Below are positions 45,231-53,834 of a stretch of DNA of 64,000 nt, piece by piece. Each line of letters starts with the position of its first letter. Position 1 is the first letter of the stretch. Location of the stretch: positions 1 through 64,000 of the forward strand of contig JAXLWB010000055.1 in the NCBI GenBank assembly GCA_046328715.1, written 5' to 3'. The notes beneath the pieces are model-generated. The model saw nothing but the letters and a program-made list of their open reading frames with translations. It was not told the DNA's origin and searched no databases. The position numbers were made by a program, and so were the translations under genes. This stretch comes from JAXLWB01 sp046328715 (GTDB lineage: Bacteria; Chloroflexota; Anaerolineae; Caldilineales; Caldilineaceae).

Positions 45231-46598
45231 ATGCGCACACTCTCTATTTCCGATGCAAGCAAACCACTGGCCGGCCCTGTTATCCCAGGCTGGACGCAGA
45301 TTTTGATCAAATTATGGCCCTGGCGGCTTGAGTTTGACTCGTTGGCATTTATGCTGAAGGGTGCCCAGGATTATGGCAACTTTTATGCATTTAGGATAGG
45401 CAGACAGCCCTACTATGTGGTCAGCGATCCGGAGTTAGTCCGCCAGATCCTGGTGGAACGAGCCCGAGAATTTCACAAGGCCGACCTCGTGAAACAGGCG
45501 GTGGGCAGCTTTGCCGGGAAAGGACTCTTTACCAACGAGGATGACTCGTGGCGACGGCAGCGCAAATTGGCGCAACCCGCCTTTCATTTTCAGCGCATCG
45601 AAGCCTATGGCACGACGATGGTGGAGCAGACGCAAGAGTTGCTCAGCAGTTGGCGTAGCGGAGAAACGCTCAACATTGCCGAGGAGATGACTAAGTTGAC
45701 GTTGGGTATTGTCAACAAGACGCTCTTCAATGTCGATGTGCGCGCCCGTGCCGAGCAGATCGGCCAACTGATGGTGACGATTCTGCGCGGGGCGAATGAC
45801 CGTATCAACAACTACGATCCGATCTGGCGTCGCATCTTTAAGGGCGAAGTGCAGCGCGAAGCGAAGGCCCAAGAGGAGATCTTCGCCGTTGTCGACGAGA
45901 TCATTGCCCAACACCGCCAGGAAGACAAAGACACAGGCGACCTGCTCTCGATGTTATTGGCGGCACGCGACGAAGAGGGCAAACCAATGGATGAACAACT
46001 CCTGCGCGACGAAGTAATCACGCTCTTTATCGCTGGCCACGAAACGACTGCCAACGCCTTGGCCTGGTCATTTTATCTCTTATCGCAACATCCAGCCGTG
46101 GTGGATCGACTTTTGCAGGAGTTGGCACCCTTTGCGGGCAAAACACTGACGGTGCGCGACCTCGCCCAATTGCCCTACAGCGAACAAGTGGTCAAGGAGG
46201 CGATGCGTCTCTACCCGCCTGCGGGCGGGGTGGTGCGGCAACCGGTACACGACATCGAGTTGGCTGGACAGAAGATTGCCAAGGGTACTCCCATCACCAT
46301 CTCCACCTACAACATGCATCATGACCCCAAACTCTTCCCTGATCCAGAACGTTTCGACCCGGACCGCTTTAGCCCAGAGAACGAGGCGAAGATTCCGCGC
46401 TACGCCTATCTGCCCTTTGGGGGCGGCCCGCGCGTCTGCATTGGCAACAGTTTCGCCATGATGGAGGCACGTCTGATCCTGCTGACCGTACTGCAACGTT
46501 TTCAGCTTTCGCTTGCTCCCAGGGAAAAAGTTCAAGCCGAGCAACTCTTTACCCTGCGTCCCAAAAGCGGGCTCAAGATGGTCATACAGGCGCGTTAA
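45231..46598 (+). CDS. Cytochrome P450
   Basis: 455 residues from MRTLSISDASKPLAGPVIPG at 45231 (AAGGA upstream; the frame opens at 45150 without support). Heme-thiolate monooxygenase with I-helix AGHETTANAL (about 268-277), K-helix ExxR in KEAMRLYPPAGGV (about 323), the PERF-like FDPDRFSPEN, and heme loop FGGGPRVCIGNSFA with Cys403. C-helix WRRQRKLAQPAFH is present. Sequence style is that of the CYP102/CYP4-like fatty-acid group (soluble, Class I or II), but no reductase is fused or adjacent, so electrons must come from elsewhere. Substrate unknown. Single-gene unit. Confidence 0.95.
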   Translation: MRTLSISDASKPLAGPVIPGWTQILIKLWPWRLEFDSLAFMLKGAQDYGNFYAFRIGRQPYYVVSDPELVRQILVERAREFHKADLVKQAVGSFAGKGLFTNEDDSWRRQRKLAQPAFHFQRIEAYGTTMVEQTQELLSSWRSGETLNIAEEMTKLTLGIVNKTLFNVDVRARAEQIGQLMVTILRGANDRINNYDPIWRRIFKGEVQREAKAQEEIFAVVDEIIAQHRQEDKDTGDLLSMLLAARDEEGKPMDEQLLRDEVITLFIAGHETTANALAWSFYLLSQHPAVVDRLLQELAPFAGKTLTVRDLAQLPYSEQVVKEAMRLYPPAGGVVRQPVHDIELAGQKIAKGTPITISTYNMHHDPKLFPDPERFDPDRFSPENEAKIPRYAYLPFGGGPRVCIGNSFAMMEARLILLTVLQRFQLSLAPREKVQAEQLFTLRPKSGLKMVIQAR

Positions 46599-46682
46599 CC
46601 AGTTCGGTATGCGGATCAAAGCCGAGAAAAAAATCTGCAAAGCTTCGGAGCATCTGCGGCATCCCCGTACCGTTTGCGTTTG

Positions 46683-48899
46683 CTAGCGGGACAGCAGCGG
46701 CAAGTAGAGCGTGGCTTGCTCTGCGGACGGCGTAATACTCACCGTGGGCTTCAGGGTTGCCGTGGGGCTGGGTGTGGCTGTAAACGTTGGGGTTGCGGTA
46801 ATGCTGGGCGTTGATGTGCGGGTGGGGGTTGGTGTGGTGGTGACGGTGTAGGTTGGTTGGTCGGTTGGCGCAACCTGCGGAGTCTCGGTCGGTGAGGTGG
46901 TTGCCGTCTGGGTCGGCGACTCTGTGGGGGGAGGAGTGATGACCTGGGTCGGCGTGTCAGTCGGCGTTTGGCTGGGGATGGTGGTGGGAGTAGCGGGATC
47001 GGTTGGCACGACAGTAGCCATGATAATATCAACGAAGATCAGCGCGCTATTATTGTCCGGTTGTGGATCGTAGTCCGAAGCCACCATAACACTGCTTGCA
47101 ACCCGCACCGGCTGGGTTGAAGCGACTGCCAGCACCTGAATTGTCACCACATTCGCCAATACCTGACTGGCAATCAAGCCTGGCTCGCAGGTGATCTGAG
47201 AATTATTCTGGACACAGTCACCTTGTGAAGCCGAAATCGAGGTAACTGTTATACCAGCAGGAAATTGTGAGACAATCGTAGGATTCCAGGCCTGGCTAGG
47301 CCCGACATTGGTGATTTGCATCGTATAGGTCAACGGGTCTCCTGCCACGACAACGTTGGGGGCGACCGCCTCGCTTGCAATGAGATCATGGGTGGTTAAA
47401 ACCGTAGTGGTGGCAATGCTCAAGTTATCCTGCGGAGTGTGATCGTTGGGGACATCGAAGAAGACGTTGGTTGTGTACGTCCCAGGATTCGAGCCAGCCG
47501 TGGCAGTAATTACAAAGGTTGAGCTGGCCGTTTTAGAAAACGACTGGCGTGTAAAGGTCACCAGATTGTTGTTGATATTTCTGCCCCAATTCGTCGTTGA
47601 AGTCTGTGTGATGTTAAATCCTTCTGGAAGCCGAGCTGTCACTGTTAACGGTAGGGTCAAGCGCTGGGTGGTCAATGTCAGACTCCAGCCACCCAAGAGC
47701 GCCCCACCATGATCCGCATGATCATCCACCACATAGAGTTTCCAAGCCCCATTCGCGAGTTTGTTGTTGAAACGCCCAAGCAAGGGACGCGCATCACTCA
47801 GTCCACCTGGGCCGGGCGCAGGATAGGTATCTGTGGCATCGCCCCCCTCAGTGGCGTTGTTTGTCGGGCGGTATTGACCAGAACTGACCGAACCCAAAGC
47901 GGGCAATAGCGGAGCGCTATCTGTAAATTCCAGCGTAATGTCATTCAGCGCAACGCTTCTGCCCACATCCGACATCAAGGTGACTGAATCGCCAGAGGGC
48001 CCGACCAGCAGAATATCCAAATCGTCCGCCTGGCTGTGAGATAGGTGATGTAGCGTCACCGCTACATTTACGACTGAATCAACCACATTTGCCACATTGA
48101 TCACGGACGGATAGAGATCAGCCACCGTCGGCGAAAGAACCGGCGAATCGGGAAGGGTAAGTGGAGCGAGATTGTCAAAGGTCGCCGCAACTGTACGATA
48201 GACCGGATTGGGGCCAAGATTTTTGGCTTGGAGAGTAAATACTGCCGTTCCGCCTGCCAGGATCGGTTCTGGGCTATGGCTCTGCGAAACCGTTGTATCA
48301 AAGGGTGCCCACAAAGTCGTTACGAATGTGGTGTGATTGTTTTGTAAATTGGGATCAAAAGTGTCACTTTGAACACTTACCTCGTTACTCACCTCGGTAC
48401 CACTCAACAACACAGAGGCCGATAGTGCCTGGACCTGGATGGTCTGCGCTGCGTTTGCGGCGAGTGTCGGGATGCGGATGACAACCTGGTCGTCTGCGAG
48501 CTGGCAAGCGCCGCCGCCGCTCATTGTACAACCAGAATAACGGAGATAGGGTACCGGCAGAGAATCGGTAATGACGACCGTATGAGCGTCGTCCGCGCCA
48601 TTGTTGTGTACCAGGATGGTGTAAGTTACGGTTTGTGCATTATTGACCGGCTCTGCGGACGCTGTAACAATTACTGCTAAATCTGCAGCAGGCGACTGCG
48701 CATGAAGTATCGAAGTTGACTGATCGCAGAAATGTAGCCCAACCAACCAGAGGCAGGTGAGAAGTAGAAGCCAGCTTGATTGTCGGAGTGTATGCTGTGC
48801 AACATCGGATAGAACGATCTGTGGCTTGATCAATCGTTCTATCAGGGAGCGTATAGAATAACGTTTTAAGAACCAACGAAGAAACGTATTTTTTAACAC
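46683..48899 (-). CDS. Exported DUF11/P-domain protein with LPL tail (paralogue 1)
   Basis: 738 residues from a GTG at 48899. A long positively charged N-terminus leads to a signal sequence (SSWLLLLTCLWLVGLHFC). Then a DUF11-type repeat (ADLAVIVTASAEPVNNAQTV), a proprotein-convertase P-domain-like beta-sandwich (about 255-400, DDLDILLVGPSGDSVTLMSD, GAWKLYVVDDHADHGGALL), further DUF11-like units, and a Thr/Pro linker (VVPTDPATPTTIPSQTPTDT onward). It ends EQATLYLPLLSR. The protein is probably displayed outside the cell. A paralogue with the same order lies upstream on the same strand at 49266-51131. Confidence 0.88.
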   Translation of the reverse strand: MLKNTFLRWFLKRYSIRSLIERLIKPQIVLSDVAQHTLRQSSWLLLLTCLWLVGLHFCDQSTSILHAQSPAADLAVIVTASAEPVNNAQTVTYTILVHNNGADDAHTVVITDSLPVPYLRYSGCTMSGGGACQLADDQVVIRIPTLAANAAQTIQVQALSASVLLSGTEVSNEVSVQSDTFDPNLQNNHTTFVTTLWAPFDTTVSQSHSPEPILAGGTAVFTLQAKNLGPNPVYRTVAATFDNLAPLTLPDSPVLSPTVADLYPSVINVANVVDSVVNVAVTLHHLSHSQADDLDILLVGPSGDSVTLMSDVGRSVALNDITLEFTDSAPLLPALGSVSSGQYRPTNNATEGGDATDTYPAPGPGGLSDARPLLGRFNNKLANGAWKLYVVDDHADHGGALLGGWSLTLTTQRLTLPLTVTARLPEGFNITQTSTTNWGRNINNNLVTFTRQSFSKTASSTFVITATAGSNPGTYTTNVFFDVPNDHTPQDNLSIATTTVLTTHDLIASEAVAPNVVVAGDPLTYTMQITNVGPSQAWNPTIVSQFPAGITVTSISASQGDCVQNNSQITCEPGLIASQVLANVVTIQVLAVASTQPVRVASSVMVASDYDPQPDNNSALIFVDIIMATVVPTDPATPTTIPSQTPTDTPTQVITPPPTESPTQTATTSPTETPQVAPTDQPTYTVTTTPTPTRTSTPSITATPTFTATPSPTATLKPTVSITPSAEQATLYLPLLSR

Positions 48900-49265
48900 T
48901 TTTGTTAAGGTAATCAGTATTCTCGCAACGTTCTAGCGGAGGGTATAGAACTAACCGCTGAGGAGAATCGCCTTCCCCTCAGCGAAGTTCAACACGTCGG
49001 CCTGTACACATAAGCTATCTACAGCGGAGCGTGGTATTCAGTTGCAAGTTGATACGCATTTGCCAAACCAGCCGCAACGATTTGAGCAATTGGTACAACA
49101 AATGACGCATCAAGATTACCGCAAAAGTAACAAAATATCTAGTAGGGATTACCAGAAAATTCTATTTTTAAGATTCTCACAATAAAGGGTGGAGCAGGAG
49201 GCAAGAGGCAGGTTGCAGAGGCACTTTGATTTACTCCTTTGCAACCTGCCTCCTGCCTCCTTGTT
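48900..49265. other. Spacer between the two paralogous P-domain genes
   Basis: Holds CGCTGAGG (48956-48963) pairing with CCTCAGCG (48977-48984), and at the right end the long hairpin at 49196-49261. Nothing coding is seen. Confidence 0.5.
49196..49261 (-). terminator. 22-base hairpin after the second P-domain gene
   Basis: AGGAGGCAAGAGGCAGGTTG (from 49196, arm to 49217) pairs with 49240-49261 with one mismatch in 22. It begins 5 bases past the stop of the gene at 49266-51131. The arms are made of the words GGAGGCA/GAGGCAGG; no strong T-run follows. Confidence 0.6.
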
Positions 49266-51131
49266 TTATCTTGCGACCAACGGCAAATAGAGAGAGGATT
49301 CCCGCGCGTTCCCCAATTTGCTCGATAACGTCAGTGAGTTGTTGAGAGGCGCTGGATCGCCCAGTGACTCAACGGTGGCAGTGGTGACGATTGTGTAAGG
49401 TCCTGGCAGGCCACCGCCTGGTGTGTCGGCGACGATGGTAACCAACATCTTGTTCGAGCCAGCAACCATCGGCAGATCACCGCTGCTACAGTTCACACGC
49501 GCACCCGACACCGAGCAACTGCCTTGCGAGGGAGTCGCTTTGATTACACTCAATTCATCGGCCACATGCAGCTTGAGAGAGGCACTCGGCGCAAAGGTAG
49601 GGCCCCGGTTGGTGACTGTGAGCTGGTAGGTCACTTGGTCGCCATAGACTGCATCACTTGGACCGACGGTGCCGTCAAGAGCCAAGTCGCTGAGCGAGCC
49701 AACACCCAGCAGAGTCTGCACTTGATTGTTCTGCAAATTCTCATCACCTGTTACAGCTTGCAGCGTCGTCGTCACTGGATAGACGCCCGGTGTGATCGGG
49801 GCGGTGGTATGGAGCACAATGGGAGAGGGAACGGCCCCATTGTGATAGATGGTTGATGCATCAAAGCCAGCTACGGTTGGGGTAATGCTCCAGCCAGGTG
49901 CTGCAATGGAACCGATTACCTTTAGACCTGGCGCATTGTGATGTAGCTGGATAGGCATATCGGTTGTTATTCGTGTTGTAAAGGTAATCCCCCAGCCGAA
50001 ACGAATTTCTCCAGTATCACGCGGTTGATCATCCACAATGTAGAGCTTCCATTGCCCATTTGGATTGAGCCCATTGAAACGCCCTAAATATGGAACTGGG
50101 TCTAGCACATTACCTGGGCCTGGCGCAGGATAGGTGTCATACAACGACTCATCGACGCGAGCGAAATTGGTGGGGTGATATTTTCCCTGCGGAATAACGT
50201 CCTGACTGGTCGCATCCTTGTCTGCATTATCGGAAAACGTGAGATCGATTGCGCCAAGTTCAGTGGCTCCTCCTACGTCAGACAACAGCGTTACAGACAC
50301 ACCAGTAGGGCCAACAAGTAAGACATCGATATCTTCCGACCAGGTGCGCGAAATTGCAAAGAACGTGACTTCCACGCCTACGACCGGTCTATTCACACCA
50401 CTAACGGTAATTACAGATGGATAAGTCAATGCCGGGCGCAGTTCATTGATTTTCGTATCGGGCATGACAATCTCTGCTGGATTTCGGAAGTGTTGTTGTG
50501 GCTGAACAAAGAGCGGGTTTGCTTCCAGGTTCTGCACGTTCAGTGTCAAAGTCACTGGATCGCCAGGGAAAAGAATGTCCGCCCCACTGATCTGTTGAGT
50601 CACTGCCAGGTCTACTGGATTGCCCAACTGGATGGTTGCGCGAGCATCATTACTCAGAAGATTTGTGTCAAAGGTCTCACTTGTCAACAATGCGCGCACG
50701 TAGGTGGTTGTAATGTGGGCATAATTAGAGCGTGCCTTGGCATGAATCGTGACAATCTGATGTTGGTTGACCGCAATCGATGTGAATTTGGTTATGTAGG
50801 CCATACCTTGTTGCTGGCAAATTGCACCAGATGTGCCTTGACAGTCAAGAATCTCCAGATAGGGTAAGGGGAGATAGGTAGTGACCGTGAAGGCACTTGC
50901 GTTGGTTTGTCCCCGGTTGACGACATCCAGGGTAATGGTCATTGGCTGGCCGTTTTTGACAACATCGGGTGTGACAACAACTTCTAGCTGTAAGTCGGTT
51001 GTGGGTGGAGTTGTGCCCCAAGGAGAATTCGGTTCGGCATGCGTGGAAGTGGAGAAGGCAGCAATGAGGACGCACAAGTAGATGCCACAAAAGAGTGGAA
51101 TCGTTAAATAAAGTGATATTCGGTTTTTCAT
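49266..51131 (-). CDS. Exported DUF11/P-domain protein with LPL tail (paralogue 2)
   Basis: 621 residues. Signal peptide (YLTIPLFCGIYLCVLIAAFS), DUF11-type first unit (DLQLEVVVTPDVVKNGQPMT), a P-domain-like sandwich (about 225-385, EDIDVLLVGPTGVSVTLLSD, GQWKLYIVDDQPRDTGEIRF), a second DUF11-like unit (LALDGTVGPSDAVYGDQVTY) and the ending ESSLYLPLVAR. Order and motifs match the gene at 46683-48899, without the long Thr/Pro linker. Tandem duplication is likely. P domains usually accompany subtilisin-like proteases, but none is seen here, so a binding or structural role is inferred. Confidence 0.88.
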   Translation of the reverse strand: MKNRISLYLTIPLFCGIYLCVLIAAFSTSTHAEPNSPWGTTPPTTDLQLEVVVTPDVVKNGQPMTITLDVVNRGQTNASAFTVTTYLPLPYLEILDCQGTSGAICQQQGMAYITKFTSIAVNQHQIVTIHAKARSNYAHITTTYVRALLTSETFDTNLLSNDARATIQLGNPVDLAVTQQISGADILFPGDPVTLTLNVQNLEANPLFVQPQQHFRNPAEIVMPDTKINELRPALTYPSVITVSGVNRPVVGVEVTFFAISRTWSEDIDVLLVGPTGVSVTLLSDVGGATELGAIDLTFSDNADKDATSQDVIPQGKYHPTNFARVDESLYDTYPAPGPGNVLDPVPYLGRFNGLNPNGQWKLYIVDDQPRDTGEIRFGWGITFTTRITTDMPIQLHHNAPGLKVIGSIAAPGWSITPTVAGFDASTIYHNGAVPSPIVLHTTAPITPGVYPVTTTLQAVTGDENLQNNQVQTLLGVGSLSDLALDGTVGPSDAVYGDQVTYQLTVTNRGPTFAPSASLKLHVADELSVIKATPSQGSCSVSGARVNCSSGDLPMVAGSNKMLVTIVADTPGGGLPGPYTIVTTATVESLGDPAPLNNSLTLSSKLGNARESSLYLPLVAR

Positions 51132-51363
51132 GGGTTACTCTCGTCAAAAATAAACTTGCTGCCGAGTTTTCGACAGTTTTGTATGTTTTACCTCCTCATC
51201 CTAAACAAAACGAAACTCAATCACAACCGCAAAAAGTATTATGTCCAATCGCCGTTATGTGGAAAGAGAATAAGGAAAATTTGTAAAGTTGAAAGAGGAG
51301 AAAAATAGCAAAGTGGCAAAGTAACGTCTATCGCAAACTTTCCACCTATCAACGCTTCAGTGT

Positions 51364-52365
51364 TTACACCAACAACCCGCCAGGAGCAAGTTGGGCGATC
51401 TGCGAGCGATCCAGCCGTTCGCCACTCAGCAGACGAGGCAGTACGAGGTCCACAACATTGCGTTTTAGGCTGCGGGCACAACCAGGCGCGCACAGCACTG
51501 GCTTGTTGGCAAACGTACCAACAGCGAGTAGATTGCCCGGATCAACCGGTGCCCCATGCAGAAGATCACCGACCCCCACACTACGTAAGGCACGCAGCGT
51601 CAAATCATCCATATCCATGATCGAAGTCTGACCGACGATCACCAACATGTCGTGTCCATGCAAAAGCGTTTCCACCTGAGCGCAGATGCTCGACTCGTTC
51701 TGCTCAGCAAAGGCCACTGTCTCAAGCCTGCTATTGAGTTGTTCAATCCGTTTGCGGATGGGCGGATCGAATTGCAGTTGCAGGCGCGTCTGTGCCGATG
51801 GGTCTGCTGTGATCAGCAGCGCTACACGATGAAACAAAAGCGGTTGAATGGTAAAAAGCGATGCATTTGAGGCGACTGACTCAAACTCATCCACGACACG
51901 CTTCGGAACAGCGTAAGGGATAATCTTGAGGGTTGCCACCTGGTCGCCTTGCCCCTGTGCTTGGTGCTGATGGGTAAAACGTGGATGAACCACACGATAA
52001 GGTGGCAAGGTCGCCAATGCGATTCCCGGCAGCATGTTGATAGCAATCAATCGCTGCACATCGACATGCAGGACGCCACTCACTGTGGTATGGAAATTGG
52101 CACGGCCTCCCACACCCCAGGCGATATCGATCAGCTCATTTTGCAGCATACCCGCCAGGCGAGTTGCCGCCTCTTCTTCGGGAATATCGTCGGCCTCAAG
52201 AATTGCCACCTCCACCTCTTGCCAGCCCAATCCTTCCAGTTGTTGAAGGTGTTCGGGTTGTAGGCGAATTCCCTTGCGCAAAATGCGTCGTCCTTGATGG
52301 TCAACCACATTGTGTAAGAGCAGTTGATACTGAGCCGCAGCGAGTGGAAGGCGTTGTACTTGCAT
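51364..52365 (-). CDS. Molybdopterin-binding (MoeA/MoaB-like) protein
   Basis: About 333 residues from MQVQRLPLAAAQYQLL at 52365; start uncertain since no ribosome site is clear. The C-terminal half has the MPT-binding fold: RVALLITADP, then DMLVIVGQTSIMDMDDLTLR in place of the usual GGxS(x)D glycine motif, and APVDPGNLLAVGTFANKPVL with CAPGCARSLKRNVVDLVLPR. This resembles MoeA-related proteins encoded with molybdenum hydroxylases, thought to insert or tailor the cofactor. Its neighbour is CoxG, 80 nt upstream on the same strand. No hydroxylase subunits are in the window. Confidence 0.75.
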   Translation of the reverse strand: MQVQRLPLAAAQYQLLLHNVVDHQGRRILRKGIRLQPEHLQQLEGLGWQEVEVAILEADDIPEEEAATRLAGMLQNELIDIAWGVGGRANFHTTVSGVLHVDVQRLIAINMLPGIALATLPPYRVVHPRFTHQHQAQGQGDQVATLKIIPYAVPKRVVDEFESVASNASLFTIQPLLFHRVALLITADPSAQTRLQLQFDPPIRKRIEQLNSRLETVAFAEQNESSICAQVETLLHGHDMLVIVGQTSIMDMDDLTLRALRSVGVGDLLHGAPVDPGNLLAVGTFANKPVLCAPGCARSLKRNVVDLVLPRLLSGERLDRSQIAQLAPGGLLV

Positions 52366-52445
52366 AAAAGAAGGTGACAAGAAAACAGGGTGACAGGGTA
52401 ATCTTCGCCTATCGTCTCATTACCCTATCATCCTACCGATTCGAA

Positions 52446-53318
52446 TTAGCGGACCGAACGAATAATCACGACCAAAATAAACATGGCCAAAGCGCCCAGG
52501 GTAAACCAGAGTGCCTTTTCCTGATTTTTGAGTGGAATTACATCGGAAAGCAGGTCGCGGCTAACATCCTTAGCAACCTCCAATGCGATCTTAGTCGTGT
52601 TAATGCTTGGCGGCGGCGCTGCGGCTGGCCTAGCCGCTGTAGATGATGCACTGGGAGCCGAAGCGGGGATCGCGGCGACGGGTGGTATTGGTGCGGATGC
52701 TGCAGTCGGCTGAGCTGCAACTGACGCCGGCGATGATGGGCTTGGAGCAGGCTCGGTTGTCGATGGCGTGCTTGCCTGTGTTGGCAGCTCAATCGACGCA
52801 GTTACAGGCGTCACAGGAGCCACCGCTGCTGCAGCGGCAGAAATTGTCTCAGGTGCCGCTGCCCCTGGTTGAAGCGCAATCCTAGCCTGAATCTGAGTGT
52901 CGAGTGCAGCCAATCCTTGTTTGATGATCGACTTGGCGGTACTCTCGATCAGCCGCTGCCCGACCCCGGCAATGCGTCCACCGACCTGGGCGTCGCCGAC
53001 ATAGCTCATCAAGGTTCCCCCTTCAACATCAGAAAGGGTGACATTGCCTTCTCCATTCAAGAAGCCAGGGGTCCCTTGACCACTCACCTTCATGCGATAG
53101 CTATCAGGCGCAGCAATATTGGAAAGCTCGACCTTGCCGTCGAATTTGCCCTGGACTGGACCGACCTTCACGTTCATGGCTGCTTTATATTCATTGTCAG
53201 TGACCTTTTCCAATTGCTCACCGCCAGGCAAAGCCATCGAAAGAATGGTTGGGTCGAGCAACGCATCCCAGACCGCTTGACGTGGGGCCGAAAATGTATG
53301 TGAACCTTGAATTTGCAT
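52446..53318 (-). CDS. CoxG-like SRPBCC protein with C-terminal membrane anchor
   Basis: 290 residues. N-terminal CoxG/SRPBCC domain (1-150): MQIQGSHTFSAPRQAVWDAL, PGGEQLEKVTDNEYKAAMNV, VKVGPVQGKFDGKVELSNIA, SYVGDAQVGGRIAGVGQRLI, all typical. Then a long Ala/Pro/Ser/Thr linker (about 155-245) and a C-terminal hydrophobic helix (ALWFTLGALAMFILVVIIRS). CoxG anchors carbon-monoxide dehydrogenase (a molybdenum hydroxylase) to the membrane; the anchor fits. The molybdopterin-binding gene follows. The enzyme it would serve is outside the window. Confidence 0.9.
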   Translation of the reverse strand: MQIQGSHTFSAPRQAVWDALLDPTILSMALPGGEQLEKVTDNEYKAAMNVKVGPVQGKFDGKVELSNIAAPDSYRMKVSGQGTPGFLNGEGNVTLSDVEGGTLMSYVGDAQVGGRIAGVGQRLIESTAKSIIKQGLAALDTQIQARIALQPGAAAPETISAAAAAVAPVTPVTASIELPTQASTPSTTEPAPSPSSPASVAAQPTAASAPIPPVAAIPASAPSASSTAARPAAAPPPSINTTKIALEVAKDVSRDLLSDVIPLKNQEKALWFTLGALAMFILVVIIRSVR

Positions 53319-53429
53319 TCATTAACTCCTGAGTATAGGCGAAATTTGATAAATAAGCCGATAGTGTACAGAATTTAGTTCTGAATGCAACTATTCTGTA
53401 CCGTTGTATATGCATCATGAGTTTACACA

Positions 53430-53651
53430 ATGATCAAACCAGCCAAGAGCAAATGGCCCTCAGTGCAACTCATTATCCATTGTCACACCTGCAATGAGCA
53501 GTTCAGAATTACGATCCATTATGGCGAATCCGCAATCTGGGGTGGACAAGTTGGACCGACGTTTGCCGAATGGGCGAGCCACGATGAGCATGACGTCGAA
53601 GTACGCTACGATTTCTACCATGGATACAAGATGAGTGCAACTGGGCAATGA
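53430..53651 (+). CDS. Small protein, uncertain
   Basis: 73 residues with HCHTCNEQFRITIHYGESAI, a possible single CxxC-type knuckle (His-Cys-His-Thr-Cys), and an acidic, aromatic C-terminal part. No ribosome site is clear. It lies between CoxG and the peroxiredoxin on the opposite strand from CoxG. No family recognised. Confidence 0.35.
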   Translation: MIKPAKSKWPSVQLIIHCHTCNEQFRITIHYGESAIWGGQVGPTFAEWASHDEHDVEVRYDFYHGYKMSATGQ

Positions 53652-53772
53652 CGACTCAGAGCTTCGATCCAATGTATCCGGTGAGTAAGGAGCAGTTACT
53701 TTTTGACTTTACCAAGAAACGCCACTACATTATTATACAGTCATGCATTATTGAAAACTTGATCAGGGATTA

Positions 53773-53806
53773 GAGATTGAAGCTCGAACTACACCTCTTC
53801 AATCTC
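53773..53806 (+). other. Hairpin upstream of the peroxiredoxin gene
   Basis: GAGATTGAAG (53773-53782) pairs perfectly with CTTCAATCTC (53797-53806). It ends 28 bases before the ATG, so it could terminate upstream transcription or shape the leader. Confidence 0.45.
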
Positions 53807-53834
53807 TCACCCCCAAACTAGGCAGGAGAGACCC

